Positions 1 to 8,829 of a DNA stretch of 64,000 nt are shown here, piece after piece (position 1 is the stretch's first letter; every line of letters begins with the position of its first letter). The translations under genes were made by a program, and so were the position numbers. Below the pieces are notes generated by a model. It did no database searches, had not been told where the DNA came from, and saw only the letters and a program-made list of their open reading frames with translations. Location of the stretch: positions 3,517,001 to 3,581,000 of the forward strand of contig NZ_CP139141.1 of the NCBI RefSeq assembly GCF_034059295.1, in the 5' to 3' direction. Source of the stretch: Pseudomonas sp. HR96 (GTDB lineage Bacteria > Pseudomonadota > Gammaproteobacteria > Pseudomonadales > Pseudomonadaceae).

Positions 1-860
1 GGCAGACGCCCAAGCGCCAGGGCCTGCGCCGCCACCTGGTGCAGCTGGGGCTGAACCTGCTGGTCTGGCTGCTGCTGGTGATCGCCTTGAGTCGGCCGGT
101 GTGGGTGCAGCCACCGCTGCTGCATCAACAGCCGACCCGCGACCTGATGCTCGCCATCGATATTTCGCAATCCATGGAAACCCGAGACTACAGCCTCGCC
201 GACGGCAGCAAGGTCGACCGCCTGAGCGCGGTCAAGCAAGTGGTGCAAGGCTTCATCCAGCAGCGCAAGGACGACCGCCTGGGCCTGATCGTGTTCGGCA
301 GCGGCGCCTTTGCCCAGGCGCCGCTGACCCTCGACCACGCCAGCCTGGCGCTGCTGCTGGAGCAGGTGGGCATCGGCATGGCCGGCCCCAACACCGCCCT
401 GGGCGACGCCATCGGCCTGACCATGCGCCTGCTGGAACATGCGCCGGAGCGCGACAAGGTGCTGATCCTGCTCACCGACGGCAACGACACCAGCAGCCGG
501 GTCGCGCCCCTGCATGCAGCGAGCATGGCCGCCGCCGCCGGCATTGTGGTGCACACCATCGGCATCGGCGACCCGGCTGCCAGCGGCGACGCCAAGGTCG
601 ACCTCGACGGCCTCGCGGCCATCGCCACGCGCACCGGCGGGCGTTTCTTTCGCGCCGAAGACAGCCGCGCGCTGCAGCAGGTCTACCAGACCCTCGACCA
701 GATTACCCCGCACCAGGTCAGCACCCTCAGCCACCAGCCCAAGCGCGACCTGTTCTGGCTGCCACTGGGCGCCGCCATGCTGCTGCTCGGTGTCTTTCAC
801 GGCGGCGCGGCGCTGCGCGTGTACTGGCGGCGTGCCCGGCCGCTGGCGCAGGAGACCTGA
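1..860 (+). CDS. BatA-like von Willebrand factor A domain membrane protein (5' end outside window)
   Basis: An open frame runs in from the left edge (codons start at base 3) and ends in TGA at 858-860, so the N-terminus lies outside the window; the GTG at base 39 is internal. A hydrophobic helix near the visible N-terminus precedes a VWA domain whose metal-ion-dependent adhesion site is AIDISQS (DxSxS). A second hydrophobic segment and a basic tail close the protein. This matches the BatA family: inner-membrane proteins with a periplasmic VWA domain, encoded behind MoxR ATPase and DUF58 genes. The next gene starts at the base after this stop, so the two are co-translated. Bat proteins are linked to envelope stress or assembly of periplasmic partners; the exact role here is inference. 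Confidence 0.85.
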   Translation, partial: QTPKRQGLRRHLVQLGLNLLVWLLLVIALSRPVWVQPPLLHQQPTRDLMLAIDISQSMETRDYSLADGSKVDRLSAVKQVVQGFIQQRKDDRLGLIVFGSGAFAQAPLTLDHASLALLLEQVGIGMAGPNTALGDAIGLTMRLLEHAPERDKVLILLTDGNDTSSRVAPLHAASMAAAAGIVVHTIGIGDPAASGDAKVDLDGLAAIATRTGGRFFRAEDSRALQQVYQTLDQITPHQVSTLSHQPKRDLFWLPLGAAMLLLGVFHGGAALRVYWRRARPLAQET

Positions 861-2375
861 ATGGACATCGACCTCGACGCCCTGCACTTCCTGCGCCCAG
901 CCTGGCTGTTGCTGATACCGCTGGCGCTGCTGCTGATCCTGGCCTGGCGGCGGCTGGGCGATGCGCGCGGGCGCTTTGACGGGCTGATCGCCGAGCACCT
1001 GCTGCGTCACCTGATCGTCGCGCCCAAGGGCCAGGCGCGGGTGCAGCCGATTCACTTGCTCGGTGCCAGCCTGATCCTCGGCGCCCTGGCCATGGCCGGG
1101 CCGAGCTGGGAACAGGATCGGCCGGCCTTTCTGGACAATCGCGCACCGCTGATCCTGGCTCTGGACCTGTCGCCGTCGATGAACGGGCACGATATCGCCC
1201 CCAGCCGCCTCGAAGCCGCCCGGCACAAGCTGCTGGACCTGGTGCAACGTCGGCATGGCGGGCGCATCGGCCTGATCGCCTACGCCGGCAGCGCCCATCT
1301 GGTGCTGCCACCCAGCGACGATCCGGCGCTGCTCACATCGTTCCTGCAGGTGCTGTCCAGCGACCTGATCGCCACACCGGGTCGCGACCTGGCTGGCGTG
1401 GTCGAGATCGCCAACCGGCTGCTGGCCGCCGAACAGAGCCCGGGCACGCTGGTGCTGGTCACCGACGCCGCCGACCCAGGGCAATTGCCAGCGCTGGGCA
1501 AACTGCTCGATCAGCAGGACCTGCAACTGCTGATTGTGGCGGTCAACAGCCAGGCCGAAGCCAGCCTGCAACAGCTGGCCGACGCCACCGACGCCCCGCT
1601 GGGCAGCCTGACCGGCAACGACGACGACCTGGACTGGATCGAGCTGCATGCGCAACGCCACTTCCAGGCTGCCAGCGCCGAGCAGCAGCAACTGCAATGG
1701 AAGGACGCCGGCTACTGGCTGCTCTACCCGCTGCTGGTGCTGGCCTTCTTCAGCCTGCGCCGCGGCTGGAGCCTGAACTGGGGCGCGGCGCTGCTGGCGC
1801 TGCTGCTGCTCGGGCCGCCGCCGGCCCAGGCCGCGAGCCTGGCCGACGCCTTCTTCAGCGCCGACCAGCAAGGTCGCTGGGCCTACGAACACCACCACTA
1901 TCAACAGGCCGCCGCGCATTTCCGCGACCCGTACTGGCAAGGCCTGGCCGCCTATGCCCTGGGTGACTACGCCAGCGCCCAGGCCGCATTCGCCCGGCTC
2001 GACAGCGCCGCCGGCTACTTTTATCAGGGCAACAGCTACGTCCACCTGTTCAAATTCGACGAAGCCATCGACGCCTATCGCCAGGCACTGGCGCGCCAGC
2101 CGGACTTCGCCCAGGCCCAGGCCAACCTGCTGCTGAGCGAGGCCCTGCAGAAGGACTACCGCGACGCCCAGGACAAGGCCCCGGAGGTCAAGGCCGATGC
2201 GCTGAAGTACGACAAGCAGGCCGGGCAAGGCAAGACCCATGCGCTGGCGCAAGGCACCACGCCCTCCGACGCGCAGTGGCTGGAAAACCTCAGCACCTCG
2301 CCAGCGGCGTTCCTGCAACAGAAATTTCGCCTGGAAGACGCCCAGCGCAGCGCCGCCGCGCAGGTGCAACCATGA
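861..2375 (+). CDS. BatB-like VWA and TPR membrane protein
   Basis: 504 residues, starting immediately after the BatA-like stop with GGAG about 10 bases upstream. Two N-terminal hydrophobic segments (about residues 13-30 and 66-80) precede a VWA domain with MIDAS residues D102, S104 and S106. Two further membrane segments lie near residues 285-325, and the C-terminal third (about 330-430) contains tetratricopeptide-type helices with YxxGNxYxxxxxxxxAIxAYxxAL spacing. This VWA-TM-TPR fusion corresponds to BatB joined to a BatC-like TPR part, common in Pseudomonas moxR operons. It probably sits in the inner membrane with VWA and TPR modules in the periplasm binding partner proteins. Its stop overlaps the next start as ATGA. 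Confidence 0.85.
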   Translation: MDIDLDALHFLRPAWLLLIPLALLLILAWRRLGDARGRFDGLIAEHLLRHLIVAPKGQARVQPIHLLGASLILGALAMAGPSWEQDRPAFLDNRAPLILALDLSPSMNGHDIAPSRLEAARHKLLDLVQRRHGGRIGLIAYAGSAHLVLPPSDDPALLTSFLQVLSSDLIATPGRDLAGVVEIANRLLAAEQSPGTLVLVTDAADPGQLPALGKLLDQQDLQLLIVAVNSQAEASLQQLADATDAPLGSLTGNDDDLDWIELHAQRHFQAASAEQQQLQWKDAGYWLLYPLLVLAFFSLRRGWSLNWGAALLALLLLGPPPAQAASLADAFFSADQQGRWAYEHHHYQQAAAHFRDPYWQGLAAYALGDYASAQAAFARLDSAAGYFYQGNSYVHLFKFDEAIDAYRQALARQPDFAQAQANLLLSEALQKDYRDAQDKAPEVKADALKYDKQAGQGKTHALAQGTTPSDAQWLENLSTSPAAFLQQKFRLEDAQRSAAAQVQP

Positions 2376-3745
2376 ACCGCCTGACCTGGACCTGGACCTG
2401 GACCTGGATTGGTGCCGGGCTGTGTCTCTACCTGCCGGCCGGACTGCTCGGCGCCGCGCAGCTGCGCATCGAGACCCACCTGGAGCCGGCCAGCGGCGCG
2501 GTCGCCGGGCAAACCCTGCAACTGCAAGTGGATGTACTGACCGACAGCTGGTTCACCGCCGCGCCGCAACTGCCTGCGCTGGAAGTGGCCAACGCCGTGG
2601 TGACGCCGCCCTCCGGCGAAGCGCGGCACTTGAACCTGAGCCGCGACGGCGTGCAATTCGTTGCCTTGCGCTACAGCTATTGGCTGACCCCGACGCGGCC
2701 CGGGGCATTCGTCGTACCGGCGCTGTCGATCGCCGTGACCCCGACTCAAACCGTGCAGAGCCAGGCGCTGAATTTCGCGGTGACACAACCGGCAGGCGTG
2801 CCCATCGGGCAGTCGGTGCTGGTGGCGCGGGCGGTGAGCCTGAGCCAGACGCTTGAGCCATCGAGCAGCGCCCTGCAGGTCGGCGACAGCGTGCGGCGCC
2901 AGGTGACCCTCAGCGCCGACGGCGCGCAGCTGATGCTATTGCCCGCCGTGCCGCTGGCCGAAGTCGACGGACTGCGGCGCTATCTCGACGCCCCGCAGCT
3001 CAAGGCTTTGGACGATGGTCGCGGCCAGATCAGCGGCGCGCAACGCAGCGACGGTGCCAGCTACGTGATCCAGCGGCAGGGCGACTTTGCTCTGCCGGCC
3101 ATCGAGCTGTCCTGGTGGGACAGCGACGCCCATCGGTTGCGCAGTGCGCAGCTGCCTGCCCTCACCTTCAAGGCCCGTGCCGCAGCGGCGCGCAGCACGC
3201 CCTGGTCGGTGCGCGAGGACCTTGACCGGCTCGGCCAGCACGGCCGTATCGCGTTGTCGCGGCATTGGCTGCTGTGGAGCCTGTGGGCCCTGGCCGCCGC
3301 GGCCCTGCTGTACGCCGCGCGGCCCGGCTGGCGGCGCGCGCGCAAGTGGCTGCAGCACCAGCGCGAGCAGCGACGTCAACGCTGGCTGGCTTCGCCGCGC
3401 CAGGCGCTGCAGCAAGTGCCCGGGCAACTGCGCGGCCAGCCGCCGCGCCTCGACGCGCTGTACCTGTGGGTGCGCCGGACGTGCGGCAGCACAGGCCTGG
3501 CGCCGCTGCGCGAGCGCTTGCCCATCGGGTTGAGTGAGGCGCTGTATGGCCGCCAGCCGCACGCCGCCCAGGCGCTGCAGCAATTGCTGCGCAGCCCGGC
3601 ACTCAAGCCCGACGCTGGCCAGTCCGCCGCCGGCAAGGACGTCGGCGGCCTGCAACCGCTCAACCCCCGATTTCATCCACGCAGCACCGCACTACCCGAC
3701 TCGCATCAAGCGAGCACGTCATGGCAACGGAGGCAACTGAAATGA
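2372..3745 (+). CDS. BatD-like membrane protein
   Basis: 457 residues; the ATG at 2372 overlaps the preceding TGA, the usual coupling in this operon. An N-terminal signal-like segment contains a Thr-Trp repeat and is followed by a long beta-rich periplasmic region (about residues 30-300), one membrane span near residues 320-335 and a basic cytoplasmic tail. This organisation fits the BatD family (oxygen-tolerance protein), the usual third partner of BatA and BatB. Its stop overlaps the start of the downstream sulfatase (ATGA at 3742), so the sulfatase belongs to the same transcript. The family assignment is firm; the substrate or client is unknown. Confidence 0.8.
   Translation: MNRLTWTWTWTWIGAGLCLYLPAGLLGAAQLRIETHLEPASGAVAGQTLQLQVDVLTDSWFTAAPQLPALEVANAVVTPPSGEARHLNLSRDGVQFVALRYSYWLTPTRPGAFVVPALSIAVTPTQTVQSQALNFAVTQPAGVPIGQSVLVARAVSLSQTLEPSSSALQVGDSVRRQVTLSADGAQLMLLPAVPLAEVDGLRRYLDAPQLKALDDGRGQISGAQRSDGASYVIQRQGDFALPAIELSWWDSDAHRLRSAQLPALTFKARAAAARSTPWSVREDLDRLGQHGRIALSRHWLLWSLWALAAAALLYAARPGWRRARKWLQHQREQRRQRWLASPRQALQQVPGQLRGQPPRLDALYLWVRRTCGSTGLAPLRERLPIGLSEALYGRQPHAAQALQQLLRSPALKPDAGQSAAGKDVGGLQPLNPRFHPRSTALPDSHQASTSWQRRQLK
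2384..2407 (+). repeat. ACCTGG x4 in-frame hexanucleotide repeat
   Basis: Four perfect tandem copies of ACCTGG directly after codon 4 of the BatD-like gene encode four Thr-Trp pairs in the signal-peptide region. Gain or loss of a unit would keep the frame and change the hydrophobic segment by two residues. Confidence 0.9.
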
Positions 3746-5334
3746 CTCGCAGACGAAACTGGCTACCCCGGCTGGCCTTCATGGCAGCCTCAATGCTGGC
3801 GCTCTCGGCCACCGCAGGAGCGGCAGACAAACCCAACATCCTGGTGATCTTCGGCGATGACATCGGCCAGACCAATATCAGTGCCTACTCCATGGGGGTG
3901 GTCGGCTACAAGACGCCCAACATCGACCGTATCGCCAAGGAAGGCATGCTGTTCACCGACTATTACGCGGAAAACAGCTGCACCGCCGGGCGCTCCAGCT
4001 TTATCACCGGGCAGAGCCCGCTGCGCACCGGCCTGACCAAGGTCGGCATCCCCGGCGCCGCTGCCGGGTTGCAGAAACGCGACATCACCATCGCCCAGGC
4101 GCTCAAGGGGTTCGGCTACGCCACCGGCCAGTTCGGCAAGAACCACCTGGGCGACCGCGACGAGTTCCTGCCCACCAACCATGGTTTCGACGAGTTCTTT
4201 GGCAACCTCTACCACCTCAACGCCGAAGAGGAACCGGAACGGCCGTTCTGGCCCAAGGACCCCAACGACCCGTTCGCCAAGGCCAACGCCCCGCGTGGCG
4301 TGCTGCACTCCTACGCCGACGGCAAGATCGAGGACACCGGGCCGCTGACCAAAAAGCGCATGGAGACCATCGACGACGAAACCACCGCTGCCGCCCAGGC
4401 CTTCATCAAGAAGCAGGTCGATGCCAACAAGCCGTTCTTCGTCTGGATGAACACCACGCGCATGCACGTGTTCACCCATGTGCGCGAATCGATGGCCGGC
4501 CAGAGCGGCATGCCCGGCAACGAGTACGCCGACGGCATGGTCGAGCACGACGGCGACGTCGGCAAGCTGCTCAAGACCCTCGATGACCTGAAGGTGACCG
4601 ACAACACCATCGTCGTCTACACCACCGACAACGGGCCCAATCAGTTCTCCTGGCCGGACGCCGCCACCACGCCGTTTCGCAGCGAGAAGGACACCAACTG
4701 GGAGGGCGCCTTCCGCGTGCCGGCCATGGTCCGTTGGCCAGGCAAGATCAAGCCGGGTGAGGTGTCCAACGAAATCTTCTCCGGGCTCGACTGGTTCCCC
4801 ACCCTGCTCGCCGCCGCCGGCGACGGCGACGTGAAGAACAAGCTGCTCAAAGGGTGGGCACCGAGCAGTGGCGGCGCCAGCTTCAAGGTCCATCTGGATG
4901 GCTATAACCAGCTGCCCTACCTGACCGGCCAGGAGGCCTCCGGTGCGCGGCACGAGTTCTTCTACTTCAACGACGACGGCGAGATGGTCGCCACGCGCTT
5001 CGACAACTTCAAGGTGGTGTACTGCGAGCAGCGCGAGCCGGGCGGCTTCCGGGTCTGGTCCGAGCCGTTCATCTGCCTGCGCGTGCCGAAGATCTTCAAC
5101 CTGCGCATGGACCCCTACGAGCGCGCCGACGTGGTCTCCGACCAGTACAACGACTGGGTGGTGAAGAACGACTACCTGATCGGCATGGCGATCACCCGCT
5201 CGGCGCAGTTCCTGGAAACCTTCGTCGACTACCCGCCCAGCCAGAAACCGGCGAGCTTCAGCATCGACCAGATCCGCAAGCAAGTGGACAGCAAGGTCGA
5301 CGAACGCATGCGCGAGGACGCGAAGAAACAGTAG
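3742..5334 (+). CDS. exported formylglycine-type sulfatase (arylsulfatase family)
   Basis: 530 residues. The start at 3742 is preceded by GGAGG at 8 bases and overlaps the BatD stop. A Sec-type signal peptide (basic MTRRR, hydrophobic core, ALSATAGA) suggests export. D39 and D40 (IFGDD) are metal ligands, and the CTAGR motif at residues 80-84 is the sulfatase signature in which C80 would be converted to formylglycine, followed by the conserved TGQSPLRTGL segment. GKNHLGD and TDNGPN are further alkaline-phosphatase-fold motifs. The family hydrolyses sulfate esters in the periplasm. A maturation enzyme is not visible in this window. Coupling to the Bat operon hints that Bat proteins assist its folding or assembly; that is inference. 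Confidence 0.85.
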   Translation: MTRRRNWLPRLAFMAASMLALSATAGAADKPNILVIFGDDIGQTNISAYSMGVVGYKTPNIDRIAKEGMLFTDYYAENSCTAGRSSFITGQSPLRTGLTKVGIPGAAAGLQKRDITIAQALKGFGYATGQFGKNHLGDRDEFLPTNHGFDEFFGNLYHLNAEEEPERPFWPKDPNDPFAKANAPRGVLHSYADGKIEDTGPLTKKRMETIDDETTAAAQAFIKKQVDANKPFFVWMNTTRMHVFTHVRESMAGQSGMPGNEYADGMVEHDGDVGKLLKTLDDLKVTDNTIVVYTTDNGPNQFSWPDAATTPFRSEKDTNWEGAFRVPAMVRWPGKIKPGEVSNEIFSGLDWFPTLLAAAGDGDVKNKLLKGWAPSSGGASFKVHLDGYNQLPYLTGQEASGARHEFFYFNDDGEMVATRFDNFKVVYCEQREPGGFRVWSEPFICLRVPKIFNLRMDPYERADVVSDQYNDWVVKNDYLIGMAITRSAQFLETFVDYPPSQKPASFSIDQIRKQVDSKVDERMREDAKKQ

Positions 5335-5340
5335 GTCATG

Positions 5341-5369
5341 GCCCATCCGCCTGGCGCAGGCGGATGGGC
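5341..5369. other. strong hairpin between sulfatase and cytochrome genes
   Basis: A perfect inverted repeat with 13-bp arms (GCCCATCCGCCTG) and a 3-base loop starts 7 bases after the sulfatase stop. No T-run follows, so it looks like an mRNA-stabilising or attenuating structure rather than a full intrinsic terminator. Confidence 0.7.
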
Positions 5370-5422
5370 TCGACTACCTTGGCAGTACTTCAAGGGAATG
5401 AAACGGGTCTGGGAAATTCGGC

Positions 5423-7759
5423 ATGCCGACAAAGAAAACCGTAACGCCGACCCACGCAGCGCCCCGTGGTTTGTTCCATCGTCTCTACCCCGTCTTTATC
5501 GCGGTGCTGCTGGTGACAGCCGGCGCCCTGGCGTACCTCGCGCAACGCCCGCCGCAAACGCCGCTGCCGGCGCCGCCTGCCCCGCAGGCTGTGGCCAAAC
5601 CGCTGCCTGCGCCGACCTTCGTCGACGAACAACAGTGCGCCGGCTGCCACGGTGCCCAGGTCAAGGATTGGCAAGGCTCCCATCATCAGCTGGCGATGCA
5701 GGACGCCAGTGAACAGACGGTGCTCGGCGACTTCAATGCGACCACCTTCAAGGGTGAGAAAGACACCACCCATTTCTTTCGCAAAGGCGGTGAATTCTGG
5801 GTCAACACCCAGGATGGCGACGGCACCGCCAAGGATTTCAAGGTGGCCTATGCCTTCGGCGTGGCGCCCCTGCAGCAATACCTGCTGCAGGCACCCGGTG
5901 GCCGCCTGCAGGCGCTGGGCGTGGCCTGGGATACCGAAAAACACCGCTGGTTTCACATCTACCCCGGGCAAGGCGTGGATTTCAAAGACCCGCTGCACTG
6001 GAGCAAGCCAGGGCAGAACGCCAATTTCATGTGCGTGGAGTGCCATACCACCGGCTTCAAGCGCAATTTCGACGCAGCCAGCAATACCTTCAACAGCCAG
6101 TGGAACAGCCTGGGCGTCGGCTGCCAGGCCTGTCACGGCCCGGCCTCCAACCACCTGCTGCTCAGTGGCAAGCCGCAGGCGCTGGCAAGTACGGCCAATG
6201 CCGGCTTCGTCATCGACCTGGCCAAGGCCGACAACCGTACCCAGGTCGACACCTGCGCGCGCTGCCACGCCCGCCGCGCGCCGTTGGGCGACGACCAGAA
6301 GCCCGGCCAGCCGCTGCTCGACGCCTACCTGCCGGCGGCGCTGACCCGTGATTTGTACGAGCTGGACGGCAAGATCAAGGGCGAGGTGTTCGAGCACGGC
6401 TCCTTTGTACAGAGCAAGATGTTCGCCAAGGGCGTGCGTTGCAGCAACTGTCACAACCCCCACAGCACCGAGCTCAAGGCGCTAGGCAACGGCGTCTGCC
6501 TGCAATGCCACAACAGCGCCGGCAAGACCGGCGTGCCTGGGGTGGACGGTGCCGGCCTGCAGGCGAAAAACTACGACTCGCCCGAGCATCACCATCATCA
6601 GCCCGGCCAGCCCGGCTCGCAGTGCGTGGACTGCCACATGCCCGGCAAGCTGTTCATGGTCAACGACCTGCGCCACGATCACAGCTTCAGCCTGCCCAAC
6701 CCGGCCCTGGCGCAGCGCATCGGCATGCCCGATGCCTGCCTCACCTGCCACCAGGACCTGCCAGCGCAGCAGGTGATCGAGCGCTTCAAGGATTGGTACG
6801 GCGAGGCCGAGCTGCACACCCCCAGCGCGCAATACGCCCAGAGCCTGTGGCAGGCGCGCAGCGCGCAGCCGGGGGCGGCGGCGGCGCTGTTCTCGCAGCT
6901 GGACGACCACTTGCTGGCGGCCATCCGCCGCGCCACTCTGGTCGCCGAGTTGCCGGCCTATCCCAGCCAGCAGGCCCTGGCCGCCAGCAGCACGGCGCTG
7001 CGCGATCCGGCGCCGCAGGTGCGCGAAGCGGCGGTCAACGCGCTGGCGGCGCAACTGCCCGCTGAGCAGCGCGTCGATCTGCTCGGCCCGGTGCTGCGTG
7101 ACCCGATCCTCGCCGTGCGCATCGCCAGCGCCCACGCCCTGCTCGGTGCCGGGCCGCAGCTGGGCGGCTACCAGGCCGCCTTCGAGCAGGCCATCGGCGA
7201 ATACGAGCAGGTGCAGCTGAGCCTGCAGGAGCGCGCCGAGGCCAATCTCAATCTGGCCCTGCTCTATCAAGCCACGGGCCGCGCCGACCAGGTGGAGCCT
7301 TACCTGCGCACGGCCCTGCAGCGTGATGGCGATTTCCTGCCGGCGCTGGTGACCCTGGTGCAATGGCTCGATGCCCGGCAACGGCAAGCCGAAGCCGATG
7401 CCCTGCTGGCCGCGCGGCTCAAGGCGCAACCGCAGGTCGCCCTGCTGCAGTTCACCCAGGGGCTGGCGCTGGTACGCCGCGGCCAGGCTCAGGCCGCCCT
7501 GGCTGCGCTGCGCGAAGCCAACCGGCTGGAACCGGACAACGCCCGCTACGCTTATGTGCTGGCGCTGAGCCTGCAGGATCAAGGCGACACCGAGGGCGCC
7601 CGCCGCCTGTTGCAGTCGGCTCTGGACCGCCACCCGGAAAACCGCGACGTACGGCTGGCACTCGTCGCGCAGCTACGGGATGACGGCCAGGTGGCGCAGA
7701 TGAAAACCTTGATTGATCAGCTGAAGGCGATCAACCCGGGGGATCCAGTGCTGCATTAG
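5423..7759 (+). CDS. membrane-anchored octaheme cytochrome c with C-terminal HEAT/TPR repeats
   Basis: 778 residues. One N-terminal membrane anchor (about residues 21-40) and a Pro/Ala-rich linker lead into a periplasmic domain with eight CxxCH haem c motifs, with the first Cys near residues 72, 204, 234, 278, 340, 359, 401 and 439. Residues from about 480 to the end are helical repeats: HEAT-like, then TPR-like (NLALLYQATGRADQVEPYL and similar units). This matches the cytochrome c-554/c' type multihaem plus TPR proteins. It must be matured by the Ccm system in the periplasm. A role as electron carrier or oxidoreductase docked to a partner is inferred. It follows the sulfatase by 88 bp in the same direction. 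The frame is intact. Confidence 0.85.
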   Translation: MPTKKTVTPTHAAPRGLFHRLYPVFIAVLLVTAGALAYLAQRPPQTPLPAPPAPQAVAKPLPAPTFVDEQQCAGCHGAQVKDWQGSHHQLAMQDASEQTVLGDFNATTFKGEKDTTHFFRKGGEFWVNTQDGDGTAKDFKVAYAFGVAPLQQYLLQAPGGRLQALGVAWDTEKHRWFHIYPGQGVDFKDPLHWSKPGQNANFMCVECHTTGFKRNFDAASNTFNSQWNSLGVGCQACHGPASNHLLLSGKPQALASTANAGFVIDLAKADNRTQVDTCARCHARRAPLGDDQKPGQPLLDAYLPAALTRDLYELDGKIKGEVFEHGSFVQSKMFAKGVRCSNCHNPHSTELKALGNGVCLQCHNSAGKTGVPGVDGAGLQAKNYDSPEHHHHQPGQPGSQCVDCHMPGKLFMVNDLRHDHSFSLPNPALAQRIGMPDACLTCHQDLPAQQVIERFKDWYGEAELHTPSAQYAQSLWQARSAQPGAAAALFSQLDDHLLAAIRRATLVAELPAYPSQQALAASSTALRDPAPQVREAAVNALAAQLPAEQRVDLLGPVLRDPILAVRIASAHALLGAGPQLGGYQAAFEQAIGEYEQVQLSLQERAEANLNLALLYQATGRADQVEPYLRTALQRDGDFLPALVTLVQWLDARQRQAEADALLAARLKAQPQVALLQFTQGLALVRRGQAQAALAALREANRLEPDNARYAYVLALSLQDQGDTEGARRLLQSALDRHPENRDVRLALVAQLRDDGQVAQMKTLIDQLKAINPGDPVLH

Positions 7760-7769
7760 CGAGCCCGCG

Positions 7770-8672
7770 CTACAGTGCCCCCTCCCGTTCGACCCAGCCG
7801 TGCGCCTGCTCGATAAAGTGCAGCACGGCGCTGGAGCGCTCGTCGATGCGCGAAATCAGCGACAGCTCGCTGACCATCTGCGGCTGGCTCAGGGCAAAGA
7901 TCTGCACCCCCGGCATGCTCAGCCGCGCCATGGGCTCCGGGACGATGCTGATGCCCACACCGGCGGCCACCAGGCCGGGGATGCTCATCAGCGACGGCAC
8001 GTAGAAAATGTTGTCGGGGTGCAGCTGGTTCTGGCGGCAGGCATGCAGCGTGTGCGAGGTCAGGCCGACGCCGGTCGGGTCCTGCAGGAACACGAACTTC
8101 TCGCGCCGCAGGCTGGCCAGGTCGCCGGCGAAGTCGCGGGCCAGCGGGTTGTTGTCCGCCACCAGCAGCACCAGCCGGGAATGGCTGAACGGGTGCGTGC
8201 GCAGGCGGTCCGGCAAGTGGTCCTTGAACACCCGGGCAAACGCCAGGTCGATCTTGTGTGCCAGCAGCATCTCGAACTGGGCGCCGATCCCGGCATCGAC
8301 CAGCGCCACCTTGATCTGCGGGAAACTGCTGAAGTAATGCCGCAGCAGATGCGGCAGGTGATGCTCGAGCAAGGCCGAGTGATAGCCGAGGCTGATCTCT
8401 CCCACCTCCCCGCGCCGCGCCCGCCGCGCTGCGGCCACGGCCAGCTCGCTGGCTTCGATCGCCTGCCGGGCATGGGCTTGAAAGGCCAGGCCGGCGGCGG
8501 TCAGCACCACGCCGCGGTTGGCCCGGCGGAACAGCGCCACGCCGAGCTCTTGCTCCAGCGTGCGGATCAGCTGGCTCAGCGCCGGTTGCGCGATGCCCAG
8601 CTGCTCGGCCGCCTGGCTGAAGTGCTGCAACTGCGCAGCGGCGACGAAGGCTTTGAGGTGACGAAGTTCCAT
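7770..8672 (-). CDS. LysR-family regulator of the adjacent transporter/dehydroquinase genes
   Basis: 300 residues from the preferred start at 8672 (MELRHLKAF, the usual LysR beginning); an ATG four codons earlier (8684) is possible, but it overlaps the palindrome that is probably the regulator's own operator. The N-terminal winged helix-turn-helix is clear (HFSQAAEQLGIAQPALSQLI, then LEQELGVALFRR), followed by the substrate-binding domain with the two-lobe periplasmic-binding fold. It is divergently transcribed from the MHS transporter and the type II dehydroquinase, the standard LysR arrangement. The likely inducer is quinate, shikimate or 3-dehydroquinate (inference from neighbours). Its 3' end lies 10 bp from the convergent cytochrome gene. 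Confidence 0.85.
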   Translation of the reverse strand: MELRHLKAFVAAAQLQHFSQAAEQLGIAQPALSQLIRTLEQELGVALFRRANRGVVLTAAGLAFQAHARQAIEASELAVAAARRARRGEVGEISLGYHSALLEHHLPHLLRHYFSSFPQIKVALVDAGIGAQFEMLLAHKIDLAFARVFKDHLPDRLRTHPFSHSRLVLLVADNNPLARDFAGDLASLRREKFVFLQDPTGVGLTSHTLHACRQNQLHPDNIFYVPSLMSIPGLVAAGVGISIVPEPMARLSMPGVQIFALSQPQMVSELSLISRIDERSSAVLHFIEQAHGWVEREGAL

Positions 8673-8682
8673 GGGCGCATCC

Positions 8683-8697
8683 ATAAGCCAAGCTTAT
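8683..8697. promoter_or_regulatory. LysR-type operator palindrome
   Basis: Perfect inverted repeat ATAAGC-CAA-GCTTAT fits the T-N11-A LysR box pattern and lies just upstream of the preferred LysR start, in the divergent intergenic region facing the MHS transporter. Binding by the adjacent LysR protein is inferred. Confidence 0.6.
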
Positions 8698-8829
8698 TGA
8701 AATGTGTAGGTTTCGATCATTATTCTGCAAGCCATATGCGCTATCGTCTAGTCGCTGCGGTGGCTTGAATCAACAGCATTCCCCGCCATCGGCCAGCCTG
8801 ATAACGATAAAAACAACCAGAGCACACCT

